Shown here piece after piece: positions 35,335 through 44,378 of a stretch of DNA of 64,000 bases. The stretch is from Betaproteobacteria bacterium (lineage in GTDB: Bacteria; Pseudomonadota; Gammaproteobacteria; Burkholderiales; CAIKXV01). Below the pieces are notes generated by a model, which was given only the letters and a program-made list of their open reading frames with translations, had not been told where the DNA came from and ran no database searches. The stretch is taken from assembly GCA_947458265.1 (NCBI GenBank), contig CANGYF010000018.1, forward strand, positions 1 to 64,000, written 5' to 3'. Both the position numbers and the translations under genes were made by a program. How positions within the stretch are numbered: position 1 is the stretch's first letter; each line of letters begins with the position of its first letter.

Positions 35335-36030
35335 CTACAGCAGCGAATTGGCCCGGAAGGCCGCGAGCGCCTGACGGGTAGAAAAGTCGCCGGGCGAAGC
35401 CGCCAGGCCGTCAGTGATGCGGGCGGCGCTGCCGGCCCCCAGCGTCGTACGGTCGAGCAGTTGCCCCGCACGCTGTGCGAACAGACCATCCAGGTTGCGC
35501 GCGTAGTCGGTGACCAGGGCGAGCACGCCCGCCGGATCGGTGCGGAAGGCACGATCCAGCGCTGCACGGTCGACCTGGAACCCGCCGCCGGGCGTTGGGG
35601 TGAGGCCAAGGGCCGACAGCGAGCCTGCGGTTGCCCGGCCGTTCACCGAATCGGTGAGGCCTGACGCGAGCAGGCGCTGGCTGAACTCGGCACCGGACAG
35701 GAAGTCGAACGATTCACTACTGCCCCCGTCGACCTGTGCCAGGCCGGAGATCGACTGGTCGAGCGCCGTGATCGCCTGCGCAATACGGCTGGCGCTGGTT
35801 GCGGTGGCGGAGAGGTTGTCGGTCGAAACCGACGAGAGCAGGGCGCCCACCGCGCCGGCCACCTGTCCGAGCGGGGAGAACTGCACGCGCGTGCTGGGCG
35901 TGGCGCCGAACGGCGCAGGCTGCGGCGCCAGGGGCTGCCGTGGCACGGCAGGCGTCGATACGACCGGCAGCGTCGGTCGCATCGACGCGATGGCTGCATA
36001 GGCTGCGCGCTGGGGCGAAGCGATCTCCAT
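35335..36030 (-). CDS. Hypothetical protein with FliD-like C-terminal segment
   Basis: The 231-residue protein has an Ala/Pro/Ser-rich N-terminal half. From about 145 to 200 it reads LSALGLTPTPGGGFQVDRAALDRAFRTDP... VLALVTDYARNLD in pieces, which resembles the D0/D1 C-terminal region of flagellar cap protein FliD (Leu-Gly-(hydrophobic)...Gly..(V/L)D...L..A....P..V..L). It lacks a FliD N-terminal domain and hypervariable region, so it is not a flagellar cap itself. No flagellar genes are adjacent. The start at 36030 is the only ATG in frame upstream of the domain. Confidence 0.6.
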   Translation of the reverse strand: MEIASPQRAAYAAIASMRPTLPVVSTPAVPRQPLAPQPAPFGATPSTRVQFSPLGQVAGAVGALLSSVSTDNLSATATSASRIAQAITALDQSISGLAQVDGGSSESFDFLSGAEFSQRLLASGLTDSVNGRATAGSLSALGLTPTPGGGFQVDRAALDRAFRTDPAGVLALVTDYARNLDGLFAQRAGQLLDRTTLGAGSAARITDGLAASPGDFSTRQALAAFRANSLL

Positions 36031-36108
36031 GCAAAGAGTATATCGGACACGCGGCTGGCAGCCTCACCCAGGCCGGGTACGCGACGCAGCGCACCCGACC
36101 CAGATCGA

Positions 36109-37098
36109 CTACTGCAGCGGTGCCAGCTTGCCCTCGCGCACCAGGCGCGCATAGCGCTCGATGTCGCTGGCGAGGAACTTCGCGAACTCCGCGCCAGGGT
36201 GGGGTACTGGCTCGGCCGCGATCTGCGAGAGCCGTGACTTCAGGCGTTCGGTCTGCATCGACTTGATCACCGACTGCTCGAGCGTGGCCAGCACGTCCTT
36301 CGGGGTAGCTGCGGGCGCGAACAGCGCGAACCAGCTGCCGAACTCGAAGCCCGGGAAGGTCTCCGAGATCGAGGGGACATCAGGCATGGCCGGCGAGCGC
36401 TTGCGCGCGGTCGTGGCCAGCGCACGCACCTTGCCGCCGCTGATCTGGCCGACGGCGGAACCCGCGAGGTCGAACAGCATGTTGACCCGCCCGGCGATCA
36501 GGTCGGGATACACCGCACCGCTGCCCTTGTATGGCACATGGGTGAGCGTGACGCCACCACGGTCCTGGAACAGTTCGCCCGCCAGGTGGCTGCTGGTGCC
36601 CGGCCCGGAGGAGCCGAAGAACAGCGCCCCGGGCTTACCCTTGGCGGCGGCGATCAGGTCCCCGACCGTCTTGATCGGGCTGTCGGTCGCGATCACCAGC
36701 AGGTTCGGTACGGTGGCGATGCCGGCAACCGGCACCAGGTCCTTGCGCGGATCCCACGTGAGGCGCATCAGGCTGACGTTGGTCGACACCGACAGCGATC
36801 CGAGCAGCGTGGTGTAGCCGTCCGGGCGGCTCTGCTTGGCCACGTACTCGGCGCCGATGTTGCCGCCGGCACCCGGGCGCAGTTCGATCACGACGTTCTG
36901 GCCCAGCAGCTTCGTCATCTCGATACCGAACTCGCGGCCGAGCACTTCGGCGGATCCGCCGGGTGCGAACGGCACGATCATGGTGAGCGGTCGGGTCGGA
37001 AAGGTCGCCGTGGGGGCCTGCGCGATCGCGCTGCCGGAAACGGCCACGAGCGCTGCGGTTGCGGCGAGGGAAAGCACCGGGGTACGTGTGGGTAGCAT
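36109..37098 (-). CDS. TctC/Bug-family periplasmic binding protein
   Basis: The 329-residue protein has a signal peptide (LSLAATAALVAVSGSAIAQA) and Bug motifs FPTRPLTMIVPFAPGGSAEVLGR, PDGYTTLLGSL, HVPYKGSGAVYPDLIAGRV and VRALATTARKRSPAMPDVPS. ATG 37098 gives a normal signal peptide. It follows the amidohydrolase gene by 70 bp on the same strand, suggesting the periplasmic ligand is related to that enzyme's substrate. Confidence 0.92.
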   Translation of the reverse strand: MLPTRTPVLSLAATAALVAVSGSAIAQAPTATFPTRPLTMIVPFAPGGSAEVLGREFGIEMTKLLGQNVVIELRPGAGGNIGAEYVAKQSRPDGYTTLLGSLSVSTNVSLMRLTWDPRKDLVPVAGIATVPNLLVIATDSPIKTVGDLIAAAKGKPGALFFGSSGPGTSSHLAGELFQDRGGVTLTHVPYKGSGAVYPDLIAGRVNMLFDLAGSAVGQISGGKVRALATTARKRSPAMPDVPSISETFPGFEFGSWFALFAPAATPKDVLATLEQSVIKSMQTERLKSRLSQIAAEPVPHPGAEFAKFLASDIERYARLVREGKLAPLQ

Positions 37099-37168
37099 GG
37101 GAACCTGCCTAGAGTGATGGCACCGCAATCGCGGCGCACGGTGGATCATGTGGCGCACAAAACAGCAA

Positions 37169-38920
37169 CTATGCCATCGACGGGCCACCGGACACCATCG
37201 CGGGCGATGACCACACGATTCGTCCACCCACCAGAGTCAGCTCGGACCGCAGCTCCATCAACGCTTCGTCCGGGACCGCCAGTGGATCGCGGTCGAGCAC
37301 GGTCATGTCGGCCAGCAGGCCGGGCGCGAGCCTGCCTTTGACGTCTTCCTCGAAGGTGAGCATCGCGCCGGCCGCGGTCGCGGCGTGCAGCGCCTGGCTG
37401 CGGCTGATCGCCTGTTCCGGCGCCACCGGGCGACCGGTGTAGCGGTTCATGCGGGTCACCGACTGCCATATCGGCCAGAACATGGAGACCGGCACGTTGT
37501 CGGTGGCCAGCGAGACCGGCACGCCGGCCTCGACCAGCGCACGCAGCGGAGAGACCTCCTGGCTGCGTGCCGGGCCGAGCCGTTCTGCCAGCAGGTGTCC
37601 CTCCTTGTAAACGTAGCGGTTGGTGTGGCTGGTGGTGACCAGTCCGAGGTCGCGCACCCGGCCGATGTCCCCCGGGGACAGCGACGACAGATGGCCCAGC
37701 ACCCAGCGCTGGTCGCGGATGGGCACGATGCGGTCGACCTCCTCGAACAGGTCGAGCATGTTCGGCCAGATCGCCACCGCGCGGATACGGCGTTCCGCGC
37801 AGGCGATCAGCAGTGCGCGCGCCTTCTCCCGGGCCAGTGCGGTGTCGTAGTTGAAGCCGGCCCAGCCTGTGTAGGGCATCGACTGCGCACGCAGCCGGTT
37901 GTCGGTGACGACGTCGATGTCCACGAACAGGCCGGTCACCCGCAGGAAGGCATCGCCGCAGGCCGGCTCGCCGAGGCCTGCCGCCCAGGCGTCGAGCAGC
38001 CTGCCGTAGCTGTCGGGATGCGTGCCGCCCGCCAGGACGCTCCAGTCGGGGCTGGCCACCAGCGCGGTGCGCATGGTCAGCGCGCCGCGCCGGTGCACCG
38101 CCTTGTAGGCCCGGATCAACTCGGCCGCGGCACCGTGTTCCTCGAAGATGCTGGTAGTGCCGAACGCATGATAGGCCGCCATCGCGCCAGGCAATGTCGC
38201 CGCACGGTCGACCTCGCTGAACCCCGGCACGCAACGCATCAGCGAATGCTCGACGATCGGCATCATCGTGTGCTCGGAGAACACGCCGTCGGGTTCGCCG
38301 CGCGCATCGCGGCCGAGCGTGATGGTCGGCGTTGGCGATACCGTGTTGCGGTCGATGCCTGCGCAGGCCAGCGCGCGCGAGTTCGCGATCGACACCAGCG
38401 GCGCGGTGTGTCGCCAGTAACCCCAGATCGGACGGATGAATACCGGGTTGTCGGGCGCAGCCTCGTCGAGTTCATGCCGGGTCGGCCAGCGGTTCTCGCG
38501 CAGGCAGCCCGGCGCATCGAAGTAGGCCGGTGGCGTGCCGATCGGCATGGTGACGATCCATTCGCCGGGCGCGCGCATGCGCGCCAGCTCGGCGATCCGC
38601 TGCTGGATGTCGGCGATCGAGCGCACCGGGCCGAGCGACGGGAACACCTGCTTGAGGCCTTCCCGGTCCATGTGCGCATGCCCGTCCACCAGGCCGGGCA
38701 GAAGGGTCCGGCCCGCCAGCTCATGCACCTGCGTGCCGGGGCCGATGCGTTGCGAGATGGCTTCGTTGCTGCCGACCGCGACGATGCGCTCACCCTCGAT
38801 GGCCAGGGCTTCCGCCACCGGATGCGCCGTATCCTGGGTGAGCAGGTGCCCGCCGCGCAGCACGCGGTCTGCGGCGCGCAGCGGCGCACCGGTCATCGCA
38901 GCGTCCCGGTCGGGGGGCAT
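37169..38920 (-). CDS. Metal-dependent amidohydrolase (YtcJ-like)
   Basis: The 583-residue protein is an amidohydrolase of the YtcJ/imidazolonepropionase-like type: VLRGGHLLTQD, LAGRTLLPGLVDGHAHMD with the metal-binding HxH, WVLGHLSSLSPGD, VPVSLATDNVPVSM with the Asp, and GRLAPGLLADMTVLDRDPL near the C-terminus. No signal peptide is seen. The ATG at 38920 excludes 53 upstream codons that run into the pseudopilin region. It precedes a Bug gene in the same operon. Confidence 0.88.
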   Translation of the reverse strand: MPPDRDAAMTGAPLRAADRVLRGGHLLTQDTAHPVAEALAIEGERIVAVGSNEAISQRIGPGTQVHELAGRTLLPGLVDGHAHMDREGLKQVFPSLGPVRSIADIQQRIAELARMRAPGEWIVTMPIGTPPAYFDAPGCLRENRWPTRHELDEAAPDNPVFIRPIWGYWRHTAPLVSIANSRALACAGIDRNTVSPTPTITLGRDARGEPDGVFSEHTMMPIVEHSLMRCVPGFSEVDRAATLPGAMAAYHAFGTTSIFEEHGAAAELIRAYKAVHRRGALTMRTALVASPDWSVLAGGTHPDSYGRLLDAWAAGLGEPACGDAFLRVTGLFVDIDVVTDNRLRAQSMPYTGWAGFNYDTALAREKARALLIACAERRIRAVAIWPNMLDLFEEVDRIVPIRDQRWVLGHLSSLSPGDIGRVRDLGLVTTSHTNRYVYKEGHLLAERLGPARSQEVSPLRALVEAGVPVSLATDNVPVSMFWPIWQSVTRMNRYTGRPVAPEQAISRSQALHAATAAGAMLTFEEDVKGRLAPGLLADMTVLDRDPLAVPDEALMELRSELTLVGGRIVWSSPAMVSGGPSMA

Positions 38921-38991
38921 CGTCGTCACCTGTCGCGATTCGGAGCGCGGATGATACTCGCGACCCGATGGCGGGCAGGCCGAGCCGTCTT

Positions 38992-39480
38992 TCAGTCGGC
39001 GCAGTTGCTGCGGGTGACTTCGTTCACGAACTCCGGCGGCGCGCCTGCGCTGGCCGGAGCGCGGTAGATGAAGCGACACTGCGGACGCTCCGGACTTTCC
39101 CTGACCTCGAGTTCCTCGCCCGATATGACGGGCACGAAGGGGGGCGGATTGCCGGCGCTGAGTATGCTCAACGCCCCGGCCGGCGACGGCCAGTCATTGA
39201 CCATGGGCACCGGCTGCCCCTGCACGGTCATCATGCCGTTGGGCGGTTGCGCACGGGCCGTCCAGAACGTGTGCGCGTACCGGGTGCCGGACTGGAACGA
39301 CGAGAACAGCGCGCCCATCTTCGAAAATCGTGCGTCAGAGGATGTCTCGAGGAAACGCGGGAACGCCACCGCCGCCAGCACGCCGACGACGAGCATCACC
39401 ACGATCAGCTCGACCAGGGTGAGGCCTGCCGGGATGCGGGTGCCGGTGGGGCGGGGAATGTGGCGGCCATGCTGGAGCAT
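38992..39480 (-). CDS. Type IV / type II secretion prepilin-like protein
   Basis: The 162-residue protein has a class III signal: basic leader RPTGTRIPAG, then LTLVELIVVMLVVGVLAAVAF, with Gly(-1) and Glu(+5), a prepilin peptidase site. The body is short and ends with two Cys (QCRFIYR and SNCAD), which may form a disulfide as in MshA- and PilE-like pilins. It is single, not near gspG/gspF at the window end. ATG 39480 gives a normal short leader. Confidence 0.85.
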   Translation of the reverse strand: MLQHGRHIPRPTGTRIPAGLTLVELIVVMLVVGVLAAVAFPRFLETSSDARFSKMGALFSSFQSGTRYAHTFWTARAQPPNGMMTVQGQPVPMVNDWPSPAGALSILSAGNPPPFVPVISGEELEVRESPERPQCRFIYRAPASAGAPPEFVNEVTRSNCAD

Positions 39481-39647
39481 CCCCGGATAACGGCTGCCAC
39501 CGGCGCGTCTTGAGCATCGGCGGCGGGCAATCGAGCCGCAAGTCAGGCTGCCGTGCCTGAAAATGGCGAGGATGCCGTATAGACTCTGGCCCCGTCCGCA
39601 ATCCAGGCATCGCCAGCCGTATCGGCACCGCACCCCGTTACCTACCG

Positions 39648-40214
39648 ATGGTCCTTCCGACAGAACATCCGCCAGCAGCCAGCTGCAGCCGCGGTTCCGA
39701 ATATCGCCACGTCGCCGGCCATCCTGGTGGAAGCGGGCACCTGGGGCCCGACGCGCCCTGGTCGGTGACGATCGGCCCGTCGAATCGGCTCACCGCGGCC
39801 ATCGCCGGCGGGCATGCGATGGCCGCAGCGGCTGTTCTGGCCGCGCCGATGCCGGCCGCGGCGATGCTGCTGCTGTGCGGGCTGCTCCTGGCCAGCGCCG
39901 CAATGCAGTTGGCACGTACGGCCCAAGTGTCGCGCCCTGGCTCGATCACGGGGCTCGAACTGGACGCCATCGGCCGGGTTCGGCTGCGGCAGCGCGCCGG
40001 CTCCGAGCTTGCAGGATGGTTGTTGCCGTCCACCGTCGTCGGCAGACGGCTGACCCTGGTACGGCTACGGCTGGACGGTCACCGCTTCCCGGCCAGCGTC
40101 CCGCTCGTTGCCGACAATTGCGATCCGGAGGCGCTGCGCCGGCTCCGGGTCGGCCTCGCGTGGCAAGCAGGCCCGGCATTGCGGCAGCAGCCACTCAGCG
40201 GCGGATTGAACTAA
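39648..40214 (+). CDS. YgfX-like membrane protein
   Basis: The 188-residue protein has two adjacent hydrophobic helices (AAIAGGHAMAAAAVLAAPMPA and AAMLLLCGLLLASAAMQLA) followed by a basic hydrophilic half ending in a Leu/Arg segment (RLTLVRLRLDGH, RRLRVGLAW). That layout is like YgfX/CptA, found next to rpoE in many proteobacteria. The N-terminal 35 residues are low complexity and the real start may be further in. Family assignment is by pattern, not search. Confidence 0.55.
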   Translation: MVLPTEHPPAASCSRGSEYRHVAGHPGGSGHLGPDAPWSVTIGPSNRLTAAIAGGHAMAAAAVLAAPMPAAAMLLLCGLLLASAAMQLARTAQVSRPGSITGLELDAIGRVRLRQRAGSELAGWLLPSTVVGRRLTLVRLRLDGHRFPASVPLVADNCDPEALRRLRVGLAWQAGPALRQQPLSGGLN

Positions 40215-40300
40215 TTGGGTACTTCCGTTGTCTGTCCTTTGGTGGCCGGGCGTGGTCCGTCAGTGCTTCGTCAGGCTCGTGTCGAGGCGGGCTTCCTCCG

Positions 40301-40900
40301 ATGAGCGACCGCGAGATCGACCATCAGCTGGTCCTGCGCGCGCAGCGTGGTGACAAGCTCGCATTCGAGCTGCTCGTCAACAAGTACGAACGCAAGTTGC
40401 AACGGCTGCTGTCGCGGCTGGTGCGCGATCCGGCCGAGGTAGAGGACGTCACCCAGGAGGCGTTCATCAAGGCCTACCGCGCCCTGCCGACATTCCGAGG
40501 GGAAAGCGCTTTCTACACATGGCTCTACCGGATCGGCATCAACACCGCGAAGAACTACCTCACTGCCCAGGGCCGCAAGGGTCCGGCTACGGTGGACATC
40601 GATCCGGAGGATGCCGAGTCGGCGAGCGAGAACGAGCTCGCCCGCGACAGCAGTACGCCGGAGCAGGAGATGATGAGCCGGCAGGTCGCCGAGACCGTGA
40701 ACGCTGCGATGGAGGGGTTGCCCGAGGAGCTCCGCTCCGCGATCATGCTGCGCGAGATCGAAGGCATGAGCTACGATGAGATCGCAGCGATCATGAATTG
40801 TCCGATCGGGACCGTCCGCTCTCGCATCTTCCGTGCGCGCGAGACGATCGCCGAGCAATTGCGCCCGCTGCTGGGCACCCACAAGGACCGGAGGTGGTGA
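40301..40900 (+). CDS. rpoE: RNA polymerase ECF sigma factor RpoE (AlgU)
   Basis: The 199-residue protein has sigma-70 region 2 (VEDVTQEAFIKAYRALPTFRG) and region 4 (LPEELRSAIMLREIEGMSYD then IGTVRSRIFRARE). It directs the envelope-stress regulon and is held by RseA. ATG 40301 gives the family N-terminus MSDREIDHQLVLRAQRGD. It is 1 bp ahead of rseA in a four-gene operon with rseB and mucD. Confidence 0.96.
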   Translation: MSDREIDHQLVLRAQRGDKLAFELLVNKYERKLQRLLSRLVRDPAEVEDVTQEAFIKAYRALPTFRGESAFYTWLYRIGINTAKNYLTAQGRKGPATVDIDPEDAESASENELARDSSTPEQEMMSRQVAETVNAAMEGLPEELRSAIMLREIEGMSYDEIAAIMNCPIGTVRSRIFRARETIAEQLRPLLGTHKDRRW

Positions 40901-40901
40901 G

Positions 40902-41402
40902 ATGAAAGATGTCTCCGCCCTGATGGACGGCGAACTTGAACGCCGACGCGTTCGTTCCACGATCACCCGGCTCGAGGGGCAGGACGAGCTGCGCGATGCC
41001 TGGGCCACGTTCCATCTGATCCGCGATACGCTGCAGGGCAATGCCACGGGCTCGTCGCGATTCATCGAGAAGTTTCACGAACGCCTGGAGCAGGAGCCGG
41101 TGCCCGTCGTGTCTCGATGGCGCACACGCCTGCCCAGGCAGCGCACGATGGTGCTGGCAGGGGGCGCGGCGCTGGTGCTGGCCCTTGCGATCGGCTGGGC
41201 GGCTTCCGGCGGCCTTCGCTCGCCCGCGTCCGGTGGGCAGCCGGCCGCGGCGATCCTGGTCGATGGTGGATTCAACGATTCGGTCGCGATCGAGTTCGCG
41301 ATGGCGCATCGGCAACTGGTGCCGGCCTTCGTCGCCGGGCCGGCCGCTGCAGTCCCGACGTCTGCCACCGCCGCGCAGTCGGCGGAAAGCAGGGCCCGAT
41401 GA
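40902..41402 (+). CDS. rseA: Sigma-E anti-sigma factor RseA (MucA)
   Basis: The 166-residue protein starts with the sigma-binding MKDVSALMDGELE helix, has one membrane segment (MVLAGGAALVLALAIGWAA at about 84-102) and a periplasmic tail that RseB binds. Its regulated proteolysis by DegS and RseP type proteases frees RpoE. The start is 1 bp after the rpoE stop, and it overlaps rseB by 4 bp. Confidence 0.93.
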   Translation: MKDVSALMDGELERRRVRSTITRLEGQDELRDAWATFHLIRDTLQGNATGSSRFIEKFHERLEQEPVPVVSRWRTRLPRQRTMVLAGGAALVLALAIGWAASGGLRSPASGGQPAAAILVDGGFNDSVAIEFAMAHRQLVPAFVAGPAAAVPTSATAAQSAESRAR

Positions 41403-42499
41403 AGGGCCGCTCCGCGCCGCCGGATCGCGTGGGCGCTTTGCTGCGCCGCTGCGTGCTGGGCTTCGGCCTGGTCCTCGGGCTGGGTGCGCTCGGAGCCGGC
41501 GCAGCTTCCCGGCCCGCGTCGGCGGCGGCCGCCACCGCGTTGCCGGCCGATGCGCCGGCCTGGCTTGTACGCGCCGCGGCAGCCGCGCGCAATGCGAGCT
41601 ACAGCGGCGTCTATGTCTACACCTGCGCAGGCATTACCGAAACCGCGCGGGTCACCCGCCTGCGCAACGCCAGCGGCGATGCCGAGCGCATCGAATCGCT
41701 CGATGGCAGCCGCCGTGAACTGGTGCGCCGGGGCGACGAGATACACTATTTCTTCGTCGACTCGAAGACGGTTCGCGTCGACCGGCGGGTGTCGGGTCGC
41801 AGCTTTCCCGATTTCCTGCCTCAGGATCCGTCGGTGCTTGCGGCGTACTATTCGTTCGAAACGGGCCCGGTAGATCGCGCCGCTGGCCGCGCCGTGCAGG
41901 TCATCCGGCTGCGGGCCAAGGACGGCAGCCGCTACACGCACGAGATCTGGGCCGACCTGCAGTCGGGGTTGCCGGTCAAGCGGCGCGTCATGGACGAACG
42001 GGGCGAGGTCGTCGAGCAGTTCGTTTTCACCGAGTTGTCCGTGGGCGAGCGCGTCAGTCCGCGCCAGGCGTTGCCTGGTCGGCGCACCGGCTATGCAGGC
42101 TGGACGGTCGAGAACGCGTCCGTGGAAGAGGTACGCGCGCCGTCCGTGGGCGCGACCGTGCTGCCGCCTGCGAAGGCTGGCGAACAGGCCGCGATGGCCT
42201 TCCCTGAACCGCGCGCGCTGCCCCCCGGTTTCCGCAAGCTGACCCAGGTTTCGCGCACGTTGCCAGGCCACGACCGCCCGGTGATGCAGGCTGTCTACAG
42301 CGACGGACTTGCCACGCTGTCGGTGTTCATCGACCCTGACGTCGCGCGCGTGGCCGGCCACGAAGGCATCAGCCAGCGCGGCGCGGTCGGGGTGGTCACT
42401 CGCGCCGTAGGCGACAGGGCCGTGATCACCGTCGGGGAAATGCCGACCGCCGCACTGCGCAAGGTGGCTGATTCGGTCGGACAACTGGTGCCGCGCTGA
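41399..42499 (+). CDS. rseB: Sigma-E regulatory protein RseB (MucB)
   Basis: The 366-residue periplasmic protein has a signal peptide (CVLGFGLVLGLGALGAGAA) and the RseB fold: YSGVYVYTCAG, HEIWADLQSGLPVKRRV and LPPGFRKLTQVSR, VMQAVYSDGLATLSVFI. It protects RseA from cleavage until it senses lipopolysaccharide or lipids. The ATGA overlap with rseA shows translational coupling. Confidence 0.93.
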   Translation: MKGRSAPPDRVGALLRRCVLGFGLVLGLGALGAGAASRPASAAAATALPADAPAWLVRAAAAARNASYSGVYVYTCAGITETARVTRLRNASGDAERIESLDGSRRELVRRGDEIHYFFVDSKTVRVDRRVSGRSFPDFLPQDPSVLAAYYSFETGPVDRAAGRAVQVIRLRAKDGSRYTHEIWADLQSGLPVKRRVMDERGEVVEQFVFTELSVGERVSPRQALPGRRTGYAGWTVENASVEEVRAPSVGATVLPPAKAGEQAAMAFPEPRALPPGFRKLTQVSRTLPGHDRPVMQAVYSDGLATLSVFIDPDVARVAGHEGISQRGAVGVVTRAVGDRAVITVGEMPTAALRKVADSVGQLVPR

Positions 42500-42634
42500 C
42501 GCAGTCCGACGGCCGAATTTCGCGGGCAGGGCATGCGGGCTTGTTTTTGGTCGTCACGGCGCCTATGTTTCGAAGCGCCGCATGGCCCCAGACGCCTGCG
42601 CCCGCTTCGTCCTCAACATCATGATGGTTGCCCA

Positions 42635-44140
42635 ATGATCCGTCGCCCGTTCGCCTGCCTGGCCGCCCTGCTGCTGGCCGTGTCCCTGCTGCTGCCGCCG
42701 GAGGTTGCCCGCGCCCAGGTGGTGCTCCCCGACTTCGCCGACCTCGTCGACCGACAGGGCGGCGCAGTCGTGAACATCTCCACCACCCAGACCGTTCGCA
42801 GTGGTGGCCGGGGCGTGCCGCAGTTCCCGAACATCCCGGAAGACGATCCATTCTTCGAGTTCTTCCGCCGGTTCATGCCGCCGAACCAGGGGGCACCGAA
42901 CCAGGGGGCACCCAACCCGCGCGAGCTCGAATCGCGCTCGCTCGGCTCCGGCTTCATCATCAGCGCCGACGGCTTCATCCTGACCAACGCCCACGTGGTG
43001 GAAGGAGCCGACGACATCACGGTGCGCCTGACCGACAAGCGGGAGTTCCGCGCCAAGGTGGTCGGTGCCGATCGCCGGACCGACATCGCGCTGCTCAAGA
43101 TCGAGGCCACCGGCCTGCCGCGCGTCGCGCTGGGCGATCCGAACAGGCTGCGGGTGGGCGAATGGGTGGTGGCGATCGGTTCACCGTTCGGATTCGACAA
43201 CAGCGTGACCGCAGGTATCGTCAGCGCGAAGGGCAGGGCACTGCCGCAGGAGAACTTCGTCCCGTTCATCCAGACCGATGTCGCGATCAACCCGGGCAAT
43301 TCGGGCGGACCGCTGTTCAACCTGCGCGGCGAGGTGATCGGCATCAACTCGCAGATCTACAGCCGCACCGGCGGTTTCATGGGGCTGTCGTTCGCGATCC
43401 CGATCGATGTCGCCATGGACGTGGTGGCGCAACTGCGCAGCACGGGGCGGGTGGCGCGTGGCCGCATCGGCGTGGTGATCCAGGAAGTCACCAAGGAACT
43501 GGCGGAATCCTTCGGTCTCAAGAAGCCGATGGGCGCCCTGGTGAATTCGCTCGAGAGGGGCGGGCCGGCCCAGGCCGGCGGCATCGAGCCGAGCGACATC
43601 ATCCTGCGTTTCGATGGCAAGGTGGTGAATGCGTCGAGCGACCTGCCGCGCATCGTCGCGGCGACCCGCCCCGGCAGCAAGGTACCGGTGGAGGTGTGGC
43701 GCAAGGGGCAGTCGCGGGAACTCACCGTGGTGGTGGCGGACACGCCGGACGAGAAGACCGCGCCGCGCGGACCTCAGCGGGGTCAGCCAGGGCCCCAGGG
43801 CCAGGCCCCGCAGGCGCCGTCCGCCCCGTCCGCGCCGCCGAACAATTCGCCACGCGTACAGCCCCGGCAGGGCTTGTCTGTCGTCGACATGACGGCGGAC
43901 CAGCGCACTCAGCTTCGCCTCAACGCCGGCGTGCTGGTCGAAGAGGCGCAGGGCAATTCGGCACGGGCGGGCATCCGGCGCGGCGACGTGGTGGTTGCGA
44001 TCAACAACGTCGAGATCAAGACGGCGGAGCAGTTCAACGCGTTGATGGCGCAGTTCGAACGCGGCCGCAACGTGGCCTTGCTTGTGCGCCGCGGCGAAAA
44101 CTCGATCTACATACCGTTGCGGATCGAGCCCGGCAGCTGA
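42635..44140 (+). CDS. mucD: DegP/MucD-type periplasmic serine protease
   Basis: The 501-residue HtrA protease has a signal peptide, catalytic triad H120 (ILTNAHVVEG), D150 (RRTDIALLKIE), S223 (NPGNSGGPLF), and two PDZ domains (about 285-375 and 400-495) joined by a Pro/Gln-rich linker. It degrades misfolded envelope proteins. A short duplicated linker, NQGAPNQGAP, lies near residue 84-93. It ends the rpoE operon, as in Pseudomonas algU-mucABD. Confidence 0.94.
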   Translation: MIRRPFACLAALLLAVSLLLPPEVARAQVVLPDFADLVDRQGGAVVNISTTQTVRSGGRGVPQFPNIPEDDPFFEFFRRFMPPNQGAPNQGAPNPRELESRSLGSGFIISADGFILTNAHVVEGADDITVRLTDKREFRAKVVGADRRTDIALLKIEATGLPRVALGDPNRLRVGEWVVAIGSPFGFDNSVTAGIVSAKGRALPQENFVPFIQTDVAINPGNSGGPLFNLRGEVIGINSQIYSRTGGFMGLSFAIPIDVAMDVVAQLRSTGRVARGRIGVVIQEVTKELAESFGLKKPMGALVNSLERGGPAQAGGIEPSDIILRFDGKVVNASSDLPRIVAATRPGSKVPVEVWRKGQSRELTVVVADTPDEKTAPRGPQRGQPGPQGQAPQAPSAPSAPPNNSPRVQPRQGLSVVDMTADQRTQLRLNAGVLVEEAQGNSARAGIRRGDVVVAINNVEIKTAEQFNALMAQFERGRNVALLVRRGENSIYIPLRIEPGS

Positions 44141-44227
44141 TTTTCACCCGCATCGGCGGTCGAAACCGGTCGCCGATGCTTGCAGGCATTTCCCTGGCGA
44201 GCATTTTCTGCTACGATTCAGGATGTT

Positions 44228-44249
44228 AAGTGGGCTGCGGCCCATTTTT
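44228..44249 (+). terminator. Leader hairpin with T-run upstream of rimP
   Basis: TGGGC-TGCG-GCCCA (44231-44244), extended by A-U and G-U pairs, is followed by TTTTT. It is about 130 nt ahead of rimP and may be an intrinsic terminator of the mucD transcript or an attenuator for the rimP-nusA-infB operon, where such leaders are common. A TACGAT -10-like box lies at about 44213. Confidence 0.55.
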
Positions 44250-44378
44250 CATTTGTGCGCCGGTTTCCCGCGCCGCGGCGGTGGTTCTGCGCCCGCTCGT
44301 GGCCGCGTTGCTTCCGGCCGGTCGACTCCGTCGATCGGCGCGTCCGATCTTTTCCCGAACGTTCCTGCTGCCCAGACG

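Noticed and set aside
40218..40224. GGTACTT as a sigma-E -35 box for autoregulation of rpoE
   Set aside because: One mismatch to GGAACTT, but no -10 (TCTGA/TCAAA-like) at 15-17 bp, so the promoter is not supported.
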